NCBI RefSeq assembly: GCF_034190915.1
Contig: NW_026947485.1
Coordinates: forward strand, 36,531,519 to 36,595,518
Length of the DNA stretch: 64,000 nt
From: Cavia porcellus
Taxonomy: Eukaryota; Chordata; Mammalia; Rodentia; Caviidae
Direction: 5' to 3'
Shown: positions 37,332 to 49,583 of the stretch, in pieces
Position numbering within the stretch: position 1 is the stretch's first letter
How the letters are laid out: every line of letters starts with the position of its first letter
The notes under the pieces: model-generated
What the model was told of the DNA's origin: nothing
The model's input: the letters and a program-made list of their open reading frames with translations, nothing else
The model's database searches: none
Made by a program: the position numbers and the translations under genes

Positions 37332-39205
37332 GAGAGCCATCTCTCACCTAGAAGAGAGTTTTCTGAGGAGGCTCTGGACCAGACAGAATCTAAATCTAAA
37401 TATGAGACTACACATGAGAATAGGCTAAATATGAGATTGTCACTCTTCTGGGAAGAGAGGGAAATGCCGGGCCACAGCCTGGGCTTTGCCTTTGGAAATT
37501 GTAGTGTACCAGACTAGAGCACACACAAGGTGAAAGTTAAATAGATGACTTAACTACAATTTGGTGGTGGCAGACAGAAAAGCTACAAGCGAGCTGCTAG
37601 ATGAACAAATGTCATGGCTATAGGAGCTCTTTGGTTGGAGAAGAGAAGACACAAATGTTTCTCAGAGAAGTTGCATTTTTCCAGTAGATGACAGAATGTG
37701 ATTGAGCCACACCAGACATTCAATAGTCATCCAAGTTTCAGTGCCTGTACCCTGGTAGCCATAGACTTTCAGGTTCTGACATCTGAAAAAATCTGGGCTT
37801 TGTGCTCAGTCAACACTCAAGACAGGTCTGATATAAAACTTCTGCCCATGTCGGGAGTCTTTATACCCTCTGCAGTCTTTTCCTTCTCCTCCCGCTTACT
37901 TCCTGACATTGTGTCACCTGTCTCCTACAGGGATCTGTTGGTGGTCACAGCAAGATGCAGGGGTGTCAGCAAAGCCCATGCAAGAGTCCCCAAGTTCTTC
38001 TCCTGAGTTCCTATCTTCCTCTGAAAAGCCTCAGCCTCCCTTCTTTCACTTGACCTCAGCTAAGTGGCATAAACAGTCTTTGCTGCTCTTTTTTCTTCTC
38101 TTGCCCCCTCACTTCTATGAAAAGAAAAAAACATAGAAGGAAATTGCTGCTAATGTTCCCTCTCCTCTTTGCATTAGAGCTGTCGCTTATAAATATTGAA
38201 AAGCCAAGCGCCGCCAAGCTCCCAAGTCTCATTGTCTGGTGTCTGAGTATCCCCCCTCCTACATCTCCCAGGGCAACCCCTACTTGCTGCACAAGGGAAG
38301 GAGCCCTGCTCCAGAGCCAGGGAGGCAGGCATGCAGGGCTGCCTAGCCAGCTGCTCACAGCTGGGCAGAGGGCTACATCCTTGGGGTAGCTGTGCCCAGG
38401 GAGGAGTGATAAGAGGAAGCCAGGCTCAGGGCAATGGAAGATAGGCAAGATGGGAAAAGGCACCAAAGTTCTTTGCAGAACATTTTAGGAAACAGGTTGC
38501 TAAAAACAAAGAGATCTGTGTAAAGACAACTTGCTCACACCCACTTCTCTCTGTTCCCTGTAAGATCCCAGGGCTCAAGAAGTCCTGTGAACTGCGCTGT
38601 TCTGGATTCCTAAGGACACCCCAGTTCTCGAGGACAATATATGTCCAGCTATTGTCACACAGCCTTCCCTGACTTATAGACCCAAGCAGAAGAGAGACCA
38701 GAGCAGGAGGAGCCCTGTTAATAATGATGTGTCCATCCCAGAGCTGGGTGGGGACAGATGGATTCCTGTCAACTAGACTAAGGTGTCCTCCTCTGGGTTT
38801 TCCCATCTCGACATCATTTTCTAGTCCTTCTTATCTTGGTCAAGATTTCCTGCCTTTTTAATGCAGTACCCTCCTCTGGGGCCCTTTCCAGTGGTGTCCT
38901 CAAGACTGTCACTGGAGCCATACCCTGCCATAAAGAAGGTTCTTTTGAGGAAAGGAGTGGCACTCTCAGGGCACATGCTGTACGCCAACTAATCTGTGGT
39001 CTCAGTGCAGGCTCCTGCCCATGCTAGCTTAGCATGAATTCCCATGTATTACTGCCATATTTTTTCTAACATCCCCAAATTTTTATTTCTGTTCTCAGTT
39101 TCCCCTTCCTAATTCCTGTTTTACTCCACAACCTCAAAATTCTTCTGTTTCCAGAAGAGGAGTCTTTTCTCTCCATACTCTAGGTCTGTCCTACCCAGCT
39201 ACTTC
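37332..39205. other. Intergenic, nothing recognised
   Basis: No recognisable gene or repeat. The open frame at 38056-38466 on the minus strand (about 136 codons) has no recognisable domain. Confidence 0.45.
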
Positions 39206-39690
39206 TTTTTTTTTTTTTTTTCATGCATCTGATCCAGAATAGCCACCTCTCTGTTTGTGTCTATAGGATTTCTCTGCATTAGCTTTGTCAATTTCAATGT
39301 CTTTGAATTTGGTACACTCCTCCATGACACACTGGGGTAGTCTCATTAATGCCTGTGGTCTGTCTGGGCTTTGCCATCCCACCAGCGTTTCTCTTCTCAG
39401 CTTGGATGGTCTGCTGGATGTCAACCATAGTGTGAGGAAACACACAGCAAACCCAGTTGCAGTCTGGGTGCTGCTCATGAACTTGGTCACTTGCAGTGGG
39501 AATAATCAGTGAGCAGAAGGAGTTTTGCCTTCCTGTCACCTTCTCCACCCAGCTGCAAACTAAACTGATGCAGCAGCAGCAGCCAACCATTTCTGCTGGG
39601 AGAAAAGGACAACGCCTGTGAGCTGCGAATGGGTGTCAAGGCTGCACAAAGGAGACAAAAGCACAGCATCCGGGGCTCCTGTGATGCCCA
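39206..39690 (-). pseudogene. Possible retrocopy with poly-A tail
   Basis: T16 at 39206-39221 reads as a poly-A on the minus strand. Just before it a frame (39221-39490) ends in ECTKFKDIEIDKANAEKSYR and HKQRGGYSGSDA, with overlapping open frames upstream in other phases, as after frameshifts. I do not recognise the parent. There is no AATAAA within 30 bases of the tail and no flanking target duplication, so it may be chance. Confidence 0.22.
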
Positions 39691-40415
39691 TTCAACTCCT
39701 CATCTTTTCCAGGCCAACAGGGACTTTTATTTATATACCAGGAGACTGGAAACTGTCATTCAGATCAAGCCTCTCTGCTTGACTTATAAACCAAATAGAG
39801 TCTCCTTTCCCATTGCCTACCACCTGCCTCTTTGCTACCTCATCTGCCTGGAGACGCTAAAGGCCAAGCTGGGGAGTAAGGATCCACAGAGGGAGTTTCA
39901 ACCCTGATCAGAAGACTGCCAAGCTCTCAGCTTAGTGGCTTTTTATCTTGCCCTCTATTTGACAGCCAAAGAACTTCTGCTCTCTCCCTAATCAAATCAG
40001 AGCTGGTGGAGAGAGATACTTTTCCCTTAAGACCTTTTCCATGTACTTGATCAAGTTTCTTAGGAAAAGAAATAAAGGCCCTCACTGTTAGTGGCTGTAC
40101 TGGTGCAGTAATTATAATGGCATGGTCTCAGGGAAGTTGCTAAACAAAAGTTAAGAAACCTAACAATTAATATACCATAGGAGAAAGAACTACCTTAAAT
40201 AGGAGGCAAAGAAAGTGGTGGGAGGAAAGAACATAAACTGAGTATCTTTCCACAGTCAAAGTGTGGAGAAGGGCAACTTCCACAAATAATAGGAATAAAA
40301 TTTATTAACATCAATTTGCTACCTCTCTTGACTTTCATCCATCCTTGATACAGACTTCAGATTTGCTTTTATTTAACCTCCGTACTCTCCTCCAAATCCC
40401 TCTTCCTTCCAATAC
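39691..40415. other. Intergenic, nothing recognised
   Basis: No gene or clear repeat. Confidence 0.5.
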
Positions 40416-40485
40416 ATAGACACAGACATACAGACACATAGACACACAGACACAGACACAGACATGCACATACACACACACACAC

Positions 40486-40552
<67 letters not shown>

Positions 40553-40553
40553 A
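40416..40553 (+). repeat. (CA)/(GACA) then (GA)n simple repeat
   Basis: CACAGACA-type units from 40416 pass into (CA) and then into almost pure (GA) at 40486-40553, with one GAAA interruption. A long purine strand. Confidence 0.95.
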
Positions 40554-41825
40554 ATTCCCAACCAGATCAGGTTCTTTTTGACTGATGCAGACAGGAGAAT
40601 GGATGGGCGTAATCTGACATTAGAGGCAGAAGGAAAGCAGGAAAATTTAGGCAGAGAGACAAATATCCTACACATGATAATAATAACTAGAAAAGAGGGA
40701 GAAAGAAAGAGTAAGAAAAGCTAAAAGGGGATCAGGGATTGCTTGCAGGTTGCAGAGGGTTATACAACAGGAGAAACCTGGAAACTCAGGAGGAGCTCTC
40801 CAATAGTTACAGTCGGTTTGCAATTTTATTCTCTTTAGTATCCTTGACAAGATTTGAGGAATGTTTGGAATTCCCTTTATTTGGCTAATGCCTACCTTTA
40901 TCTCCTTAAATGCAATTCTATACCAAGTTAGAGCTCCAAGGATCCACAATATTGAACTATCACATAGCAAGAGTGATTTTGAACCTACGGTAAAAATTAC
41001 GTGTAAAATTTTAAGCTTTATGCTAGACTTGGCCAAGAAGAAAGAACACAGCTTCACCTTCACTACTCACCTACAAGAGTTACATCAGTGAAAGGGCAGA
41101 GGTTGGCCAGTGCTAGCCTGGAAGGCAGAGCAATTGCTTTGAATGAATCTGAACTGGCCAGGCTTTGACATTTTTTCACTGCCTAGAAAGGATTACAGTT
41201 TCCCAAGAAAGTCAATTTTATTGAGGTTGGAATGAAAACAAATTTCTCAGCTCCACAAGGGATTTTTTTTTAAGTATCTTGATTCAGTGATCTCTCATAA
41301 TGCCACCTGGAACATCCTGTTCCAAACCCTGCATTCTCCTGCAAATTGTGATCCAAGCTTCAGACCATCTCCTTGATTTCTCCGGCTTTGAGGTTGTGCT
41401 GAATGAGTCATATGGGGCCTTGGCATTTATTTTGGTTACAGATCTATTTATCCTGTAACACTATTAAGAAGCAGTTTTGTCTTCAGAGCTTGTTGCTGTA
41501 CTTGGTGCTTTAGAACAAAATTGTGGCATTTGACCTTTTTAATCCAGTGGAGCTGAAGATAAGTACAAAATTTTAAGTTTAAAAACAAAAAAGCTCTGAA
41601 AGGAACTCCTCAGTTACATCAGTTTGCCCCATCCTCTTTTGTTCTAGTATTTTATTTTTCAAAAACCATATGTATTATAAAGTTGGTAGGGAACATAGAT
41701 ACACCCACCTACTAAATTCTTCCATTAATATTTTACCAGAATTGCACTGTTAAATTTATTTCAGCCGTCAGTACACTTCATCCTAAGTACCTCAATGCTA
41801 AGTACCTCAAGACTTGTTACAGATT
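40554..41825. other. Intergenic, nothing recognised
   Basis: AT-rich in parts. The stretch 41640-41825 may already belong to the L1 fragment that follows. No gene seen. Confidence 0.45.
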
Positions 41826-42100
41826 TCCCTTATTTTGAGGTCAAGTTTACATACATTGAAATTCATGTCTTAAATATATAATTGCTGAATGTTGCCAAAT
41901 GCATACACTTGTACCTCACATTATATCAAGATGGAGAACATCTTTCACACTATTACAGAAAATTCTCTAATGTCCCTTATCAGTTCCCTCACTCCCACTT
42001 CAAGGTAACCACTTCCTGTTTTTTGTTTGTTTGTTTGCTTTTGTAATACATTACATTGGTCTGCTCTAGAACCTCCCATAAGCAGAATATGCCCTTTATG
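41826..42100 (-). repeat. L1M fragment, antisense
   Basis: ttattttgaggtcaagttta, catacattgaaattcatgtc, gccaaatgcatacacttgta, atcaagatggagaacatctt and ttcaaggtaaccacttcctg follow the antisense L1M 3'UTR in order. Confidence 0.6.
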
Positions 42101-42158
42101 CTATTTTTTTTTAAATGCTGGGTATAGAAATCAGTGCTCTGCCCGTTGTAGGAAAACC
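42101..42158 (-). repeat. Possible ID-like SINE fragment
   Basis: On the minus strand, gggcagagcactgatttcta then tacccagcatttaaaaaaaa resembles the end of an ID element (agcactctgggttcaatccccagcacc, A-tail). Short and diverged. Confidence 0.3.
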
Positions 42159-43158
42159 TATTCTACTTTAATTGTAAAATAAACTGACTTCTAGTTCCCT
42201 TCAGTGTAGGGAATAGGTGGGCAGGGTTCTAGACAATGGGGTTTTCTGGCTCCTCACAAAGACCAGGATTCTTGGGTCCTCAGCCCTGTTTCTATGTAGG
42301 CACTTCCTATAGAATGAAATGGTTTAACAAAGCTGTCCAGCAAAGGAAAGACCCCTAAAAACATTTCCAAGATGGGCACTGATTGAGCCTGGTGGTGAGT
42401 TTCACTGCTCTTTCTAAATTTGCAGGCAAGGTTTCAAGAGGCTTCATTAGCATCTGCCTTGTGCAGAGCCTGCAGGGTTGTGCTCACAGCTGGAAAGCAA
42501 GGTGACAGTAACACCATCACCTTGGCCACATCTAGACCCAGCCTTGATCCCCGTTTCCTTTATTTGACACAAAACTGTGGATATCCTATCAGAGCCAAAA
42601 TGTGTTGGTTGTGCAGAATTTGTGACTGGGGAGAAAGGCCTTGTTTCCCTTGAGCACTCTATAGGAGAGATAAGCCAAAAGAAGGAGCTGTCTGCTTTGC
42701 CTGTGCTGGGAGACCACCCGCTAGCACAAAATAGGAAGCAGAGGAAAGTAAACAAACCAGATTCTGAGATGCACTCATCAGCTCAATCTGTCCTCTGAAT
42801 GTTTTTGCAATAAGACAGTGTCGGGATGCAACTAAGAGGAAGGAACTAATCAGCAAGCCCCGATGACAGCATTGAAAAAGGGAAAAGAGACATCCAGATG
42901 GCACCAGGCCCTCACAGACGTGGCAGGGCAGGATGCTCTGCCTCAAACGTAGAGGGCTATCTGGTCAGGCAGTCACGCTGCTTCCCGTATGCGGATTTCT
43001 TCTAGCAGTCACTGCTTCCGTGAGTCCCAGACTATAGAACTCTAAGGGATGATGACCTTGGTGGTGATGATGATAATAGTGATGCTGATGATTTGGAGAT
43101 TAAGGAGAACAGAGTACATCTGTATGAGAACATTCTAAGTTTTATCAGTGCAGTTAAT
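42159..43158. other. Intergenic, nothing recognised
   Basis: No gene or clear repeat; a short GATGAT-rich run lies at about 43045-43095. Confidence 0.5.
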
Positions 43159-43490
43159 TATAGCTGTTCCTTGATTTATGATGGGAAAGCCTTCATAAGT
43201 TGAAAATATCATGAGTCAAAAATGCATTTAATATGCTCAATTCACCAAGCATCAGAGCTTAGCAACTCAGCACACTGTGGTCAGTTGCTTCCCCTCATAA
43301 TTTCGTGGCTGCCTGGAGCTGTACCTAGCCAGCATCACAAGAGAAAATTGGACCACATACCCCTAGTTCAGGAGAAGATACAAACTCAAAATTCAAAGTA
43401 TGATTTCTACTGAATGTATGTTACTTTCACAACATTTTCAAGTTGAAACATCGCAAGCCAAACCATCACAAATTGAGGCCATCTATATTT
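43159..43490 (+). mobile_element. MER2-like Tigger DNA transposon
   Basis: agctgttccttgatttatga, agttgaaaatatcatgagtc, aaaaatgcatttaatatgct, gatttctactgaatgtatgt and caagttgaaacatcgcaagc follow the nonautonomous TcMar-Tigger element in order. The ends are inverted (ttccttgatttatgatgg against ccatcacaaattgaggcc). It is flanked by TA. No transposase. Confidence 0.7.
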
Positions 43491-43666
43491 GTTGAGAGCC
43501 TGCTCTTCGGTGAATAGGGTCTGACATTATGTAACTCAAACTTAATCACTCCAGCTATAAAGTGAAGACTTTTCAGAAACTGTATGCCTTATTTTAGGGG
43601 TAGGTGAGACTGGATATTCACAGCAGAAGCAAATCTAGAAGAAAGCCCTGTGAAACCCACAGGAGC

Positions 43667-43702
43667 GAGGGAGGGAGGGAGGGAGGGAGGGAGGGAGGGA
43701 GA
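43667..43702 (+). repeat. (GGGA)n simple repeat
   Basis: About nine GGGA units in a purine-rich surround (43665-43730). Confidence 0.95.
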
Positions 43703-44501
43703 ATGGGGGAGGGAGGACAAGGAGCAAGAGACAGCACCTGGCCCTCACATGGTTAACTGAAATTTGTCTAATGTTCATAAATGTTAACACTCAGACCTTG
43801 GCAGGGCCACAGGTGCAGAGATTACCAAAGGGACAAGTCCACAAATTCAGAGTTTCTGGTTTGGAGATAATAGGAACGCTAATGGAGGTAATTAGAGACC
43901 AATTGATTACACAGGATGAATTGCAGTGTCATGGGTTGGTGTACATCAGAGCTGCAAGACCATGTGTCCTAGCAGCATGGGCCAAGCTGGGAAATCCCTG
44001 GATTCTGGGGGAAGGGCACTGAGGCATAGAATCCTGCATGCCCAGCTCACATATGAAACAACCCACAGTAGCTGGGAATTGGGGAATAGGCTATCTTATC
44101 CTGAGACTCATGGCCAACCAGTGGGAGGGTAAGAAAGATATTTTTTCTCCCTTACTGGTCATAATTCCCAGTCTTGATATCTGGTTCAATCAATATACAG
44201 TGACCTTGTCTCCTGTCCCAGGAAATACCCTGTTCTAATCTACTTCGAGGACAGCAGTTTATTTCTTTTCTATGTTCCCATTTGCTTTATTCCTTCCTCC
44301 TCCTTTGATGCAAACACACAAGAAAGAGAAAGAACCTGAAAATTTGAAAACTAAGGCAAGAAGAAGGGCAGAATCAGTGACCAGAGTCTGCTTCTTGTGT
44401 TCTGTGCATGGTAAAAGCCCATGTGATCACTGATCTTTGGGGAACTTACTAGCAAGAGTTAGGTTAAGAAACAAGCTAAACGAACCAAGAGTGTTTTAGT
44501 G
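43703..44501. other. Intergenic, nothing recognised
   Basis: No gene or clear repeat. Confidence 0.5.
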
Positions 44502-44690
44502 GAGCCCAGTGTGGTGGCACACATCTGTAATTCACTACTTAGGAGCCAGAGACAAGAGGATCCCAAGAGTGATGCGATCCTGGGCAGTTTAGCAAGACAT
44601 CATATCAAAATATGTAAATAAAAAAGACTGGCGAGGTAGCTCAGTGGTATATGAGTTTGATTCTGTGTGCTGTGCCAAGACTGTGTTTAC
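44502..44690 (+). repeat. B1/ID composite SINE
   Basis: A B1-like left half (gtgtggtggcacacatctgt, then aggagccagagacaagagga) is joined through atgtaaataaaaaag to an ID-like right half (ctggcgaggtagctcagtgg, then gtttgattctgtgtgctgtg). Imperfect repeats ccaagagtgtttta (44485-44498) and ccaagactgtgttta (44675-44689) may be the worn target duplication. The B1-then-ID order is that of squirrel-related rodents. Confidence 0.65.
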
Positions 44691-44749
44691 GAATAGGAGG
44701 TAGGGTATAATGGATTGCTATCAGCTCTAAGGGAAAATGTCAAAGCCAA

Positions 44750-45265
44750 GAACTGATCGCTGCATTCCATGCTTTGATTATGTTATCCCAAAGTTCATAT
44801 TTAGAATTTTAATTTCTCAGTGTGGCCGTGTTGGGAGGTAAGGTCTTGTGGGAAGATTTGGATCACGGAGGCAGGCCACTGCTGAGTAGGTTAGTGCCTT
44901 TCTAGAGCAATGGGTTAGCTATTATGGAAATTCAGTCAGTCTCTCTCCCTCTCTCCCTCTTTCTCTGTCTCCCTTTTTCCCTCTCTCTCCCCTCCCCTCT
45001 CCCGCTCTCCCTCTTGTCCTTTCCCTCTCCCTCCTTCTCACTACTCCTGCCCTACCCCTTCCCTTCTCCCCTCCTTGTGTCTGATTATCCTTTTGCTTTC
45101 TAACATGACTTGGAGTAGCACAAGGCCTGCAGAATTTGAGAAGCATCATGTTCTAGGCCTTCATGGCCTCCAAAATCATGTTCCAAAATAAACTCTATTT
45201 TTTATAAATTATACAGACTCAAGCATTCTGTTAAAGCAGCAGAAAATGAACTAAGATACATGGAA
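44750..45265 (+). mobile_element. ERVL-MaLR-type LTR with pyrimidine tract
   Basis: A start-like region (attatgttatcccaaagttc, ttgggaggtaaggtcttgtg), a CT-rich centre (44939-45073), and an end with ttccaaaataaactctattt (AATAAA) and gaaaatgaactaagata fit an MST/MLT-type LTR. Boundaries are approximate. Confidence 0.5.
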
Positions 45266-47439
45266 CACATCTAAATTAAAGGCTCAAGAAAACTTTCTTA
45301 ATCATTGACCCTCCCTTACCCCAAGTATTTCCGCTTTTGTCCACGTAAGCCCTAGTCTTTTGTCACATGTGCTACTGTCTCCATTGTCCACTGTCACAAA
45401 CTTTCTCTCTAAGGTATGTCTAGACTCCTTCCCTAAGGCCACCTCTTTGCCAGTAGGGAAAGACTGGAGATGTCTCTACACTTGTGCCTCCAGGCAGCTC
45501 TTGTTTTGTGGGGTTTCTCTTGACTTCCAGCCCTGGAAGAGGTACCCATTCCAGGGAGAAGCCCAAACCATCACCCATGCTTGCATTACTAGGCGACAAT
45601 GCCACTTGCTGCAAGGGACAGTACCAGGGAGAAACAGCCTCAGTGAGCTGGGCCCCAGCTGTGCCCACACAGAGTCAATGGCCTTCAGCTCTTCACGGCT
45701 CAGCCTCATGATGCAGCAGGCATTACCTCCAGGCCTCATGGCCTGACCCTAAAAGGGTCTGTTGAGCTTATGCAGACAATCCTGTCTACCTGTTTGTCCC
45801 TCTTTCACAGAGGCAGATGTGACTCTAAGTGGGACTGTACACTTCAGCAGCTGTAGTTCAAAGCACCTTGCCTTATATGACAAAATAAAGGGCAAGAATT
45901 GCCATTATCGGTGTTCGGTAAACCACTGCCAATTAAATCTCCAGAGAAATGGACCCTTTGGGGATGGATGCTGCATTTCCAGGGATGAAAATAAAGTTCC
46001 TCCATTGGGGGAGGCTAATTGACCAGCTAAAGAAAGGGTGCTGCGGTCACTAATGTTTTCTCGTGTGCCTTCCTATAGATGCTGGGACTAATGTAGAAAT
46101 TCACCTTCTAAAAGACTTGAACCCCACCAGCCACACCCTTTCTGATCCTCCCCCCACATACCTGCCCCCACTGCACAAGCAGGTACCATTATTCCCAGTC
46201 CTACTTCTCTACCTGAAACAATTCACAAGGCCATTACTCAATAAAAACTTGCAAAGCAACCTATTTGTAACTCCTCAGTGTGCAACCACGTTTGAGTCAC
46301 ATCTTGCTCACTTGCACTGGTGTCATCTGTCTCACCAAGGACACTCCTATAGGTCCTGACAGCCTATTGCACTGGGAACTTGGTGCCTGCTCAAGGCAAC
46401 TTGTAGTTATTCTGACAGAAGTACAGGATCCAATGGTGAAAAGAACATCCCTCAAATACTGCTAATTGGATTTGAAGGGTTTAATGGGGTTTGTTGGCAG
46501 CAGCTCTATCTCATACAAAAATGGTTTCAATGCTGCAAAAACCCGTGGTCTTGGGATGCAGTTTAGAGAAGGCGTGCTTGTGCATAATGTGATGGGAGAA
46601 GAGAAAGAAGCCACAATGTGGTGAGGAAGAGCCATGGGGGAGCCATTTCCTAACATACCCGAGGCAGATGAAGCTTGCTCCTCTCTCACAGAAGCCAGAG
46701 AGGGGCTGTCCCACAGAAAAGAAAGGGCGCTAAGAGCAAGCCAAGAGTCTGGGTGTTTCCCCTGCATGTAGAGTCATGGCTTCAAGGAATGCAGAGTTTA
46801 GGGACCCATGGAAGCAGGTGCAGAGGGTACCTCAGAAATGAGCTCTTCCAGTCAACCTGTGTATAGGTGGGGATCACCATTGTAGAGAGATTAGTATGAC
46901 AAAGCTTGCATGGTTGGCAGATTCAAAGGTTGGAGTTGGGCCTCAGCCTCTGTGTTCTATTCATCCCCTTCTACACACAGAGATGCCACTGTGATTGTCT
47001 TGCCCCAATAAAACACCTCAGAAAGAAACTTCTTCAGTGTGACAGGTGCAAAGATAGTTATGAGTGGTGTGTCCAACTCCAGGACAATGAATAGGCTCCT
47101 CTTTTCTCCTTTGGATGCAGGATCCTGTGTGGAATATGTATTTATCCTGTAGGTCCTTAGAAAAACCCATGTCCCATAGCCAGCAAAGCCACTGGAGTTG
47201 TGACAATAATACTGCAAAAGAGAAGCTCTGGCTACCTGAAATTAAAAGTATCTGAGCATTTGACTCCTCATGTCTGTGACTGATAATCATGACTGTCACT
47301 TGATTGGATTAAAACACACCTAACAGGTCAGGAAAGCACAATTCTGAGCGTTTCTGGGTAAGTGTAGGGGATGTGAGCTTGGAGACTACATATGGTCCCT
47401 AGGTCTTATCTCGCTGACTCTCTCCAACACGATGTGTTC
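45266..47439. other. Intergenic, nothing recognised
   Basis: Several 60 to 130 codon open frames on both strands overlap around 45360-45750 and 46460-46770. None has a recognisable domain and I call no gene. Confidence 0.45.
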
Positions 47440-47575
47440 CCCAGCCACCATCAACTATGTTTGATCACAGCTCTGCTCTGCTCTTCCACTATGTTTCTGG
47501 CTAAGAGTCTGCTGACTATGGACAGAAAGCTTGGAGATTATGGGCCAAATAAATTTCTTCTCCTTTAACTTGTAG
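47440..47575 (+). mobile_element. MaLR-type LTR 3' fragment
   Basis: tctgctctgctcttccacta, then gattatgggccaaataaatt, then tcttctcctttaac resembles the 3' third of an MST/MLT LTR. Fragmentary. Confidence 0.35.
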
Positions 47576-48349
47576 ATGTCATGTTTGTCCAGTTGATTAA
47601 TAAATCTTCCCACATGTCACCACTATCATGGACCAGTCCCTAATATCCTGAGATCTTCAAGGGCAGGTTTCACATACAATTCTGTGACCACTATTGAGTC
47701 TTATCCAGTGAATCCCAGTGCAGATTCTGGGCAGAGATTGAATGAGGTTGGATTAGATCAGTTGACCAAGCACATCTGGCTCCGAGGCAACTTGAGTACA
47801 TCAAAGGCAACATAACAGCTCCTGGATGTGGAGAGCGCACTTTGATGGCTATGAGGAAGAAGAAATCACTTAAGAAAGCTGAGTCACTAGCAAGGAAGTG
47901 GCCTCCCATGAGGGACAATGCTAACTCAAATAAATATAATTTAAAACACCTTCGGGCATTGAAAGGCTATACATTTGTCCACATAGACTTAGAGGGGCTT
48001 CCCCAGGACACAGCCCATGGGGGCAAGATGGTGGCCTGATTTATGTGGGGCCCACAGAGGGTAGGGTTCTTAGCATTGCCTTTCCTCAGTGCAGATCTCT
48101 ATTCTGCTCACCGTGGTTCCATCCAAACTAGGCTGGACTCCAAGGTGACAGGAAGCAGCAGGAGACCCATAGGACCAACAGGTGCATATCCTCCATCTTC
48201 CCATCACTTTCCAGGTAAAATGGAACTCTAAGATAAGGGATGGTCAAGCAGGCAGCAGGTCCCTGCAGGTTGGTGTCAGATACCTCTCCCCTCCATGGTG
48301 ACATGGTGTGCCTGCTGCCTTGGCATTCTTTTACCAACCTGCCCTCAGA

Positions 48350-48500
48350 GGGTACAGCAAATTGTAGTAGAACAATCTGAGTTCCCATCCCATCTCTAAC
48401 CCCCACCAGCTGTGTGACCTTGAGCAGAAGTCCCAACCCTTTAAGGCCCATCTTTTTCATCTGTAAGGAAAATAACACCTTCTCTCTTAAATTTTGTGTG
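48350..48500 (+). repeat. MIR SINE
   Basis: tgagttcccatcccatctct, accagctgtgtgaccttgag and catctttttcatctgtaagg follow MIR in order. Confidence 0.7.
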
Positions 48501-48664
48501 CAGATAAAGGGAAACACTAAAACAGATGTGACCTTGGTCCTTGAGAGATGCTCATTTGGTAAGTGTGTTCTTTCCTATGTCTTCCTTTGATGGTCTCTGG
48601 AAGGCTTAACTTTGCCCTCGAGAGCACAGCCTATGATATGATGAGGAAAGATGGGGGAGGCAGA

Positions 48665-48860
48665 TGACATTTAACAAAAGTTTATAAGACAGACACTGTG
48701 CTATGAGGATCAGTTTTGACATGATTTGTAACAGCATAGCTATGATCCTGCTTTCAGCCTTTAATAAGGGGAGGAAGATGATGAGTAGTTATGCAAGAAA
48801 GAGTACAGAGGTACAGAAAGATCATAGCACCTGGACTCAGTCCTGTGCCTGGACCCCATG
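48665..48860 (-). repeat. MIR SINE, antisense
   Basis: tttataagacagacactgtg, atgatttgtaacagcatagc and agagtacagaggtacagaaa match the antisense MIR layout. Diverged. Confidence 0.5.
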
Positions 48861-48929
48861 TGTGTGGACAGGGGGTGAGAGGCAGCAAGGGGCACTCAGA
48901 TCACCTCTGTGCCTTCTGTGATTAAACAT

Positions 48930-49480
48930 GTTTGATAACATATTTGTTATGAAAATTATCTAAGGAGCTGTAAGATTATAATCTAGCACCAAAACAGAAT
49001 TACCATAAATATTACAAATTAAATTAGGCCACCTTTGGCAAATCAAACAAATAATAACAGTAATTGAAATTCTAATACACTGATGGATTTCAGCCCACTT
49101 TGTTGCTCAAGATGTTCTTTTTGATTACTGTATTTGCTCTGGACTATGTGGGCTGGAGATGGGAAAACCTATCTGCTCATCTGTCAATCTACCTGTTTTA
49201 ATGAAATATCCCCAGGAGTAGAGTGAATCTACTTGGATAATGTGACACACAGTCATGTAAATTAGAGGAGTTATTCTATGGTTGTATGTTTCAAAGTGAC
49301 TCCAGGCTTTGGTTCTTTGGCAAAAATACATAATTCTCTATTTCTAACTTGAATACATAGATGTGTTTTCACTTTTGACATTTTTATCTACAGTTTTGGA
49401 CGAGACTATTTCCTATGGGGACTGGACAGAGCAAGTAAGATATTTTTCTTTATCATTAAAATGTTGAAGTCCCACTTCAA
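48930..49480. other. AT-rich repeat-poor stretch
   Basis: An AT-rich, complex sequence without recognisable repeats or coding capacity. It contains several TAAT-type cores (for example ataataacagtaattgaaat). Such stretches near developmental genes are sometimes conserved noncoding elements; this is only inferred. Confidence 0.25.
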
Positions 49481-49558
49481 ATAATTTATGGTAAAAGTAA
49501 CTGGTCTTCCCTCTTTCAATTACTGAGAGATCACTCTCTCTTTCTCTTTCTTTAGTCT

Positions 49559-49583
49559 TTCAATCTATTAGAAATAGATTGAA
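49559..49583. repeat. Perfect 11-bp inverted repeat
   Basis: ttcaatctatt (49559-49569) and aatagattgaa (49573-49583) are exact reverse complements around a 3-base loop. The unit ctattagaaata is repeated shortly after (49591-49602). Confidence 0.85.

Noticed and set aside
44922..45149. An Arg/Glu/Gly-rich open frame on the minus strand
   Set aside because: Translation of the CT-rich tract inside an LTR.
45360..45750. Overlapping 80 to 128 codon open frames on both strands
   Set aside because: No recognisable domain, no splice or poly-A evidence, and frames on both strands are equally open.
47842..48039. A 65-codon Lys-rich frame resembling a ribosomal-protein style peptide
   Set aside because: I could not match it to any ribosomal protein, and there is no poly-A tail or target duplication.
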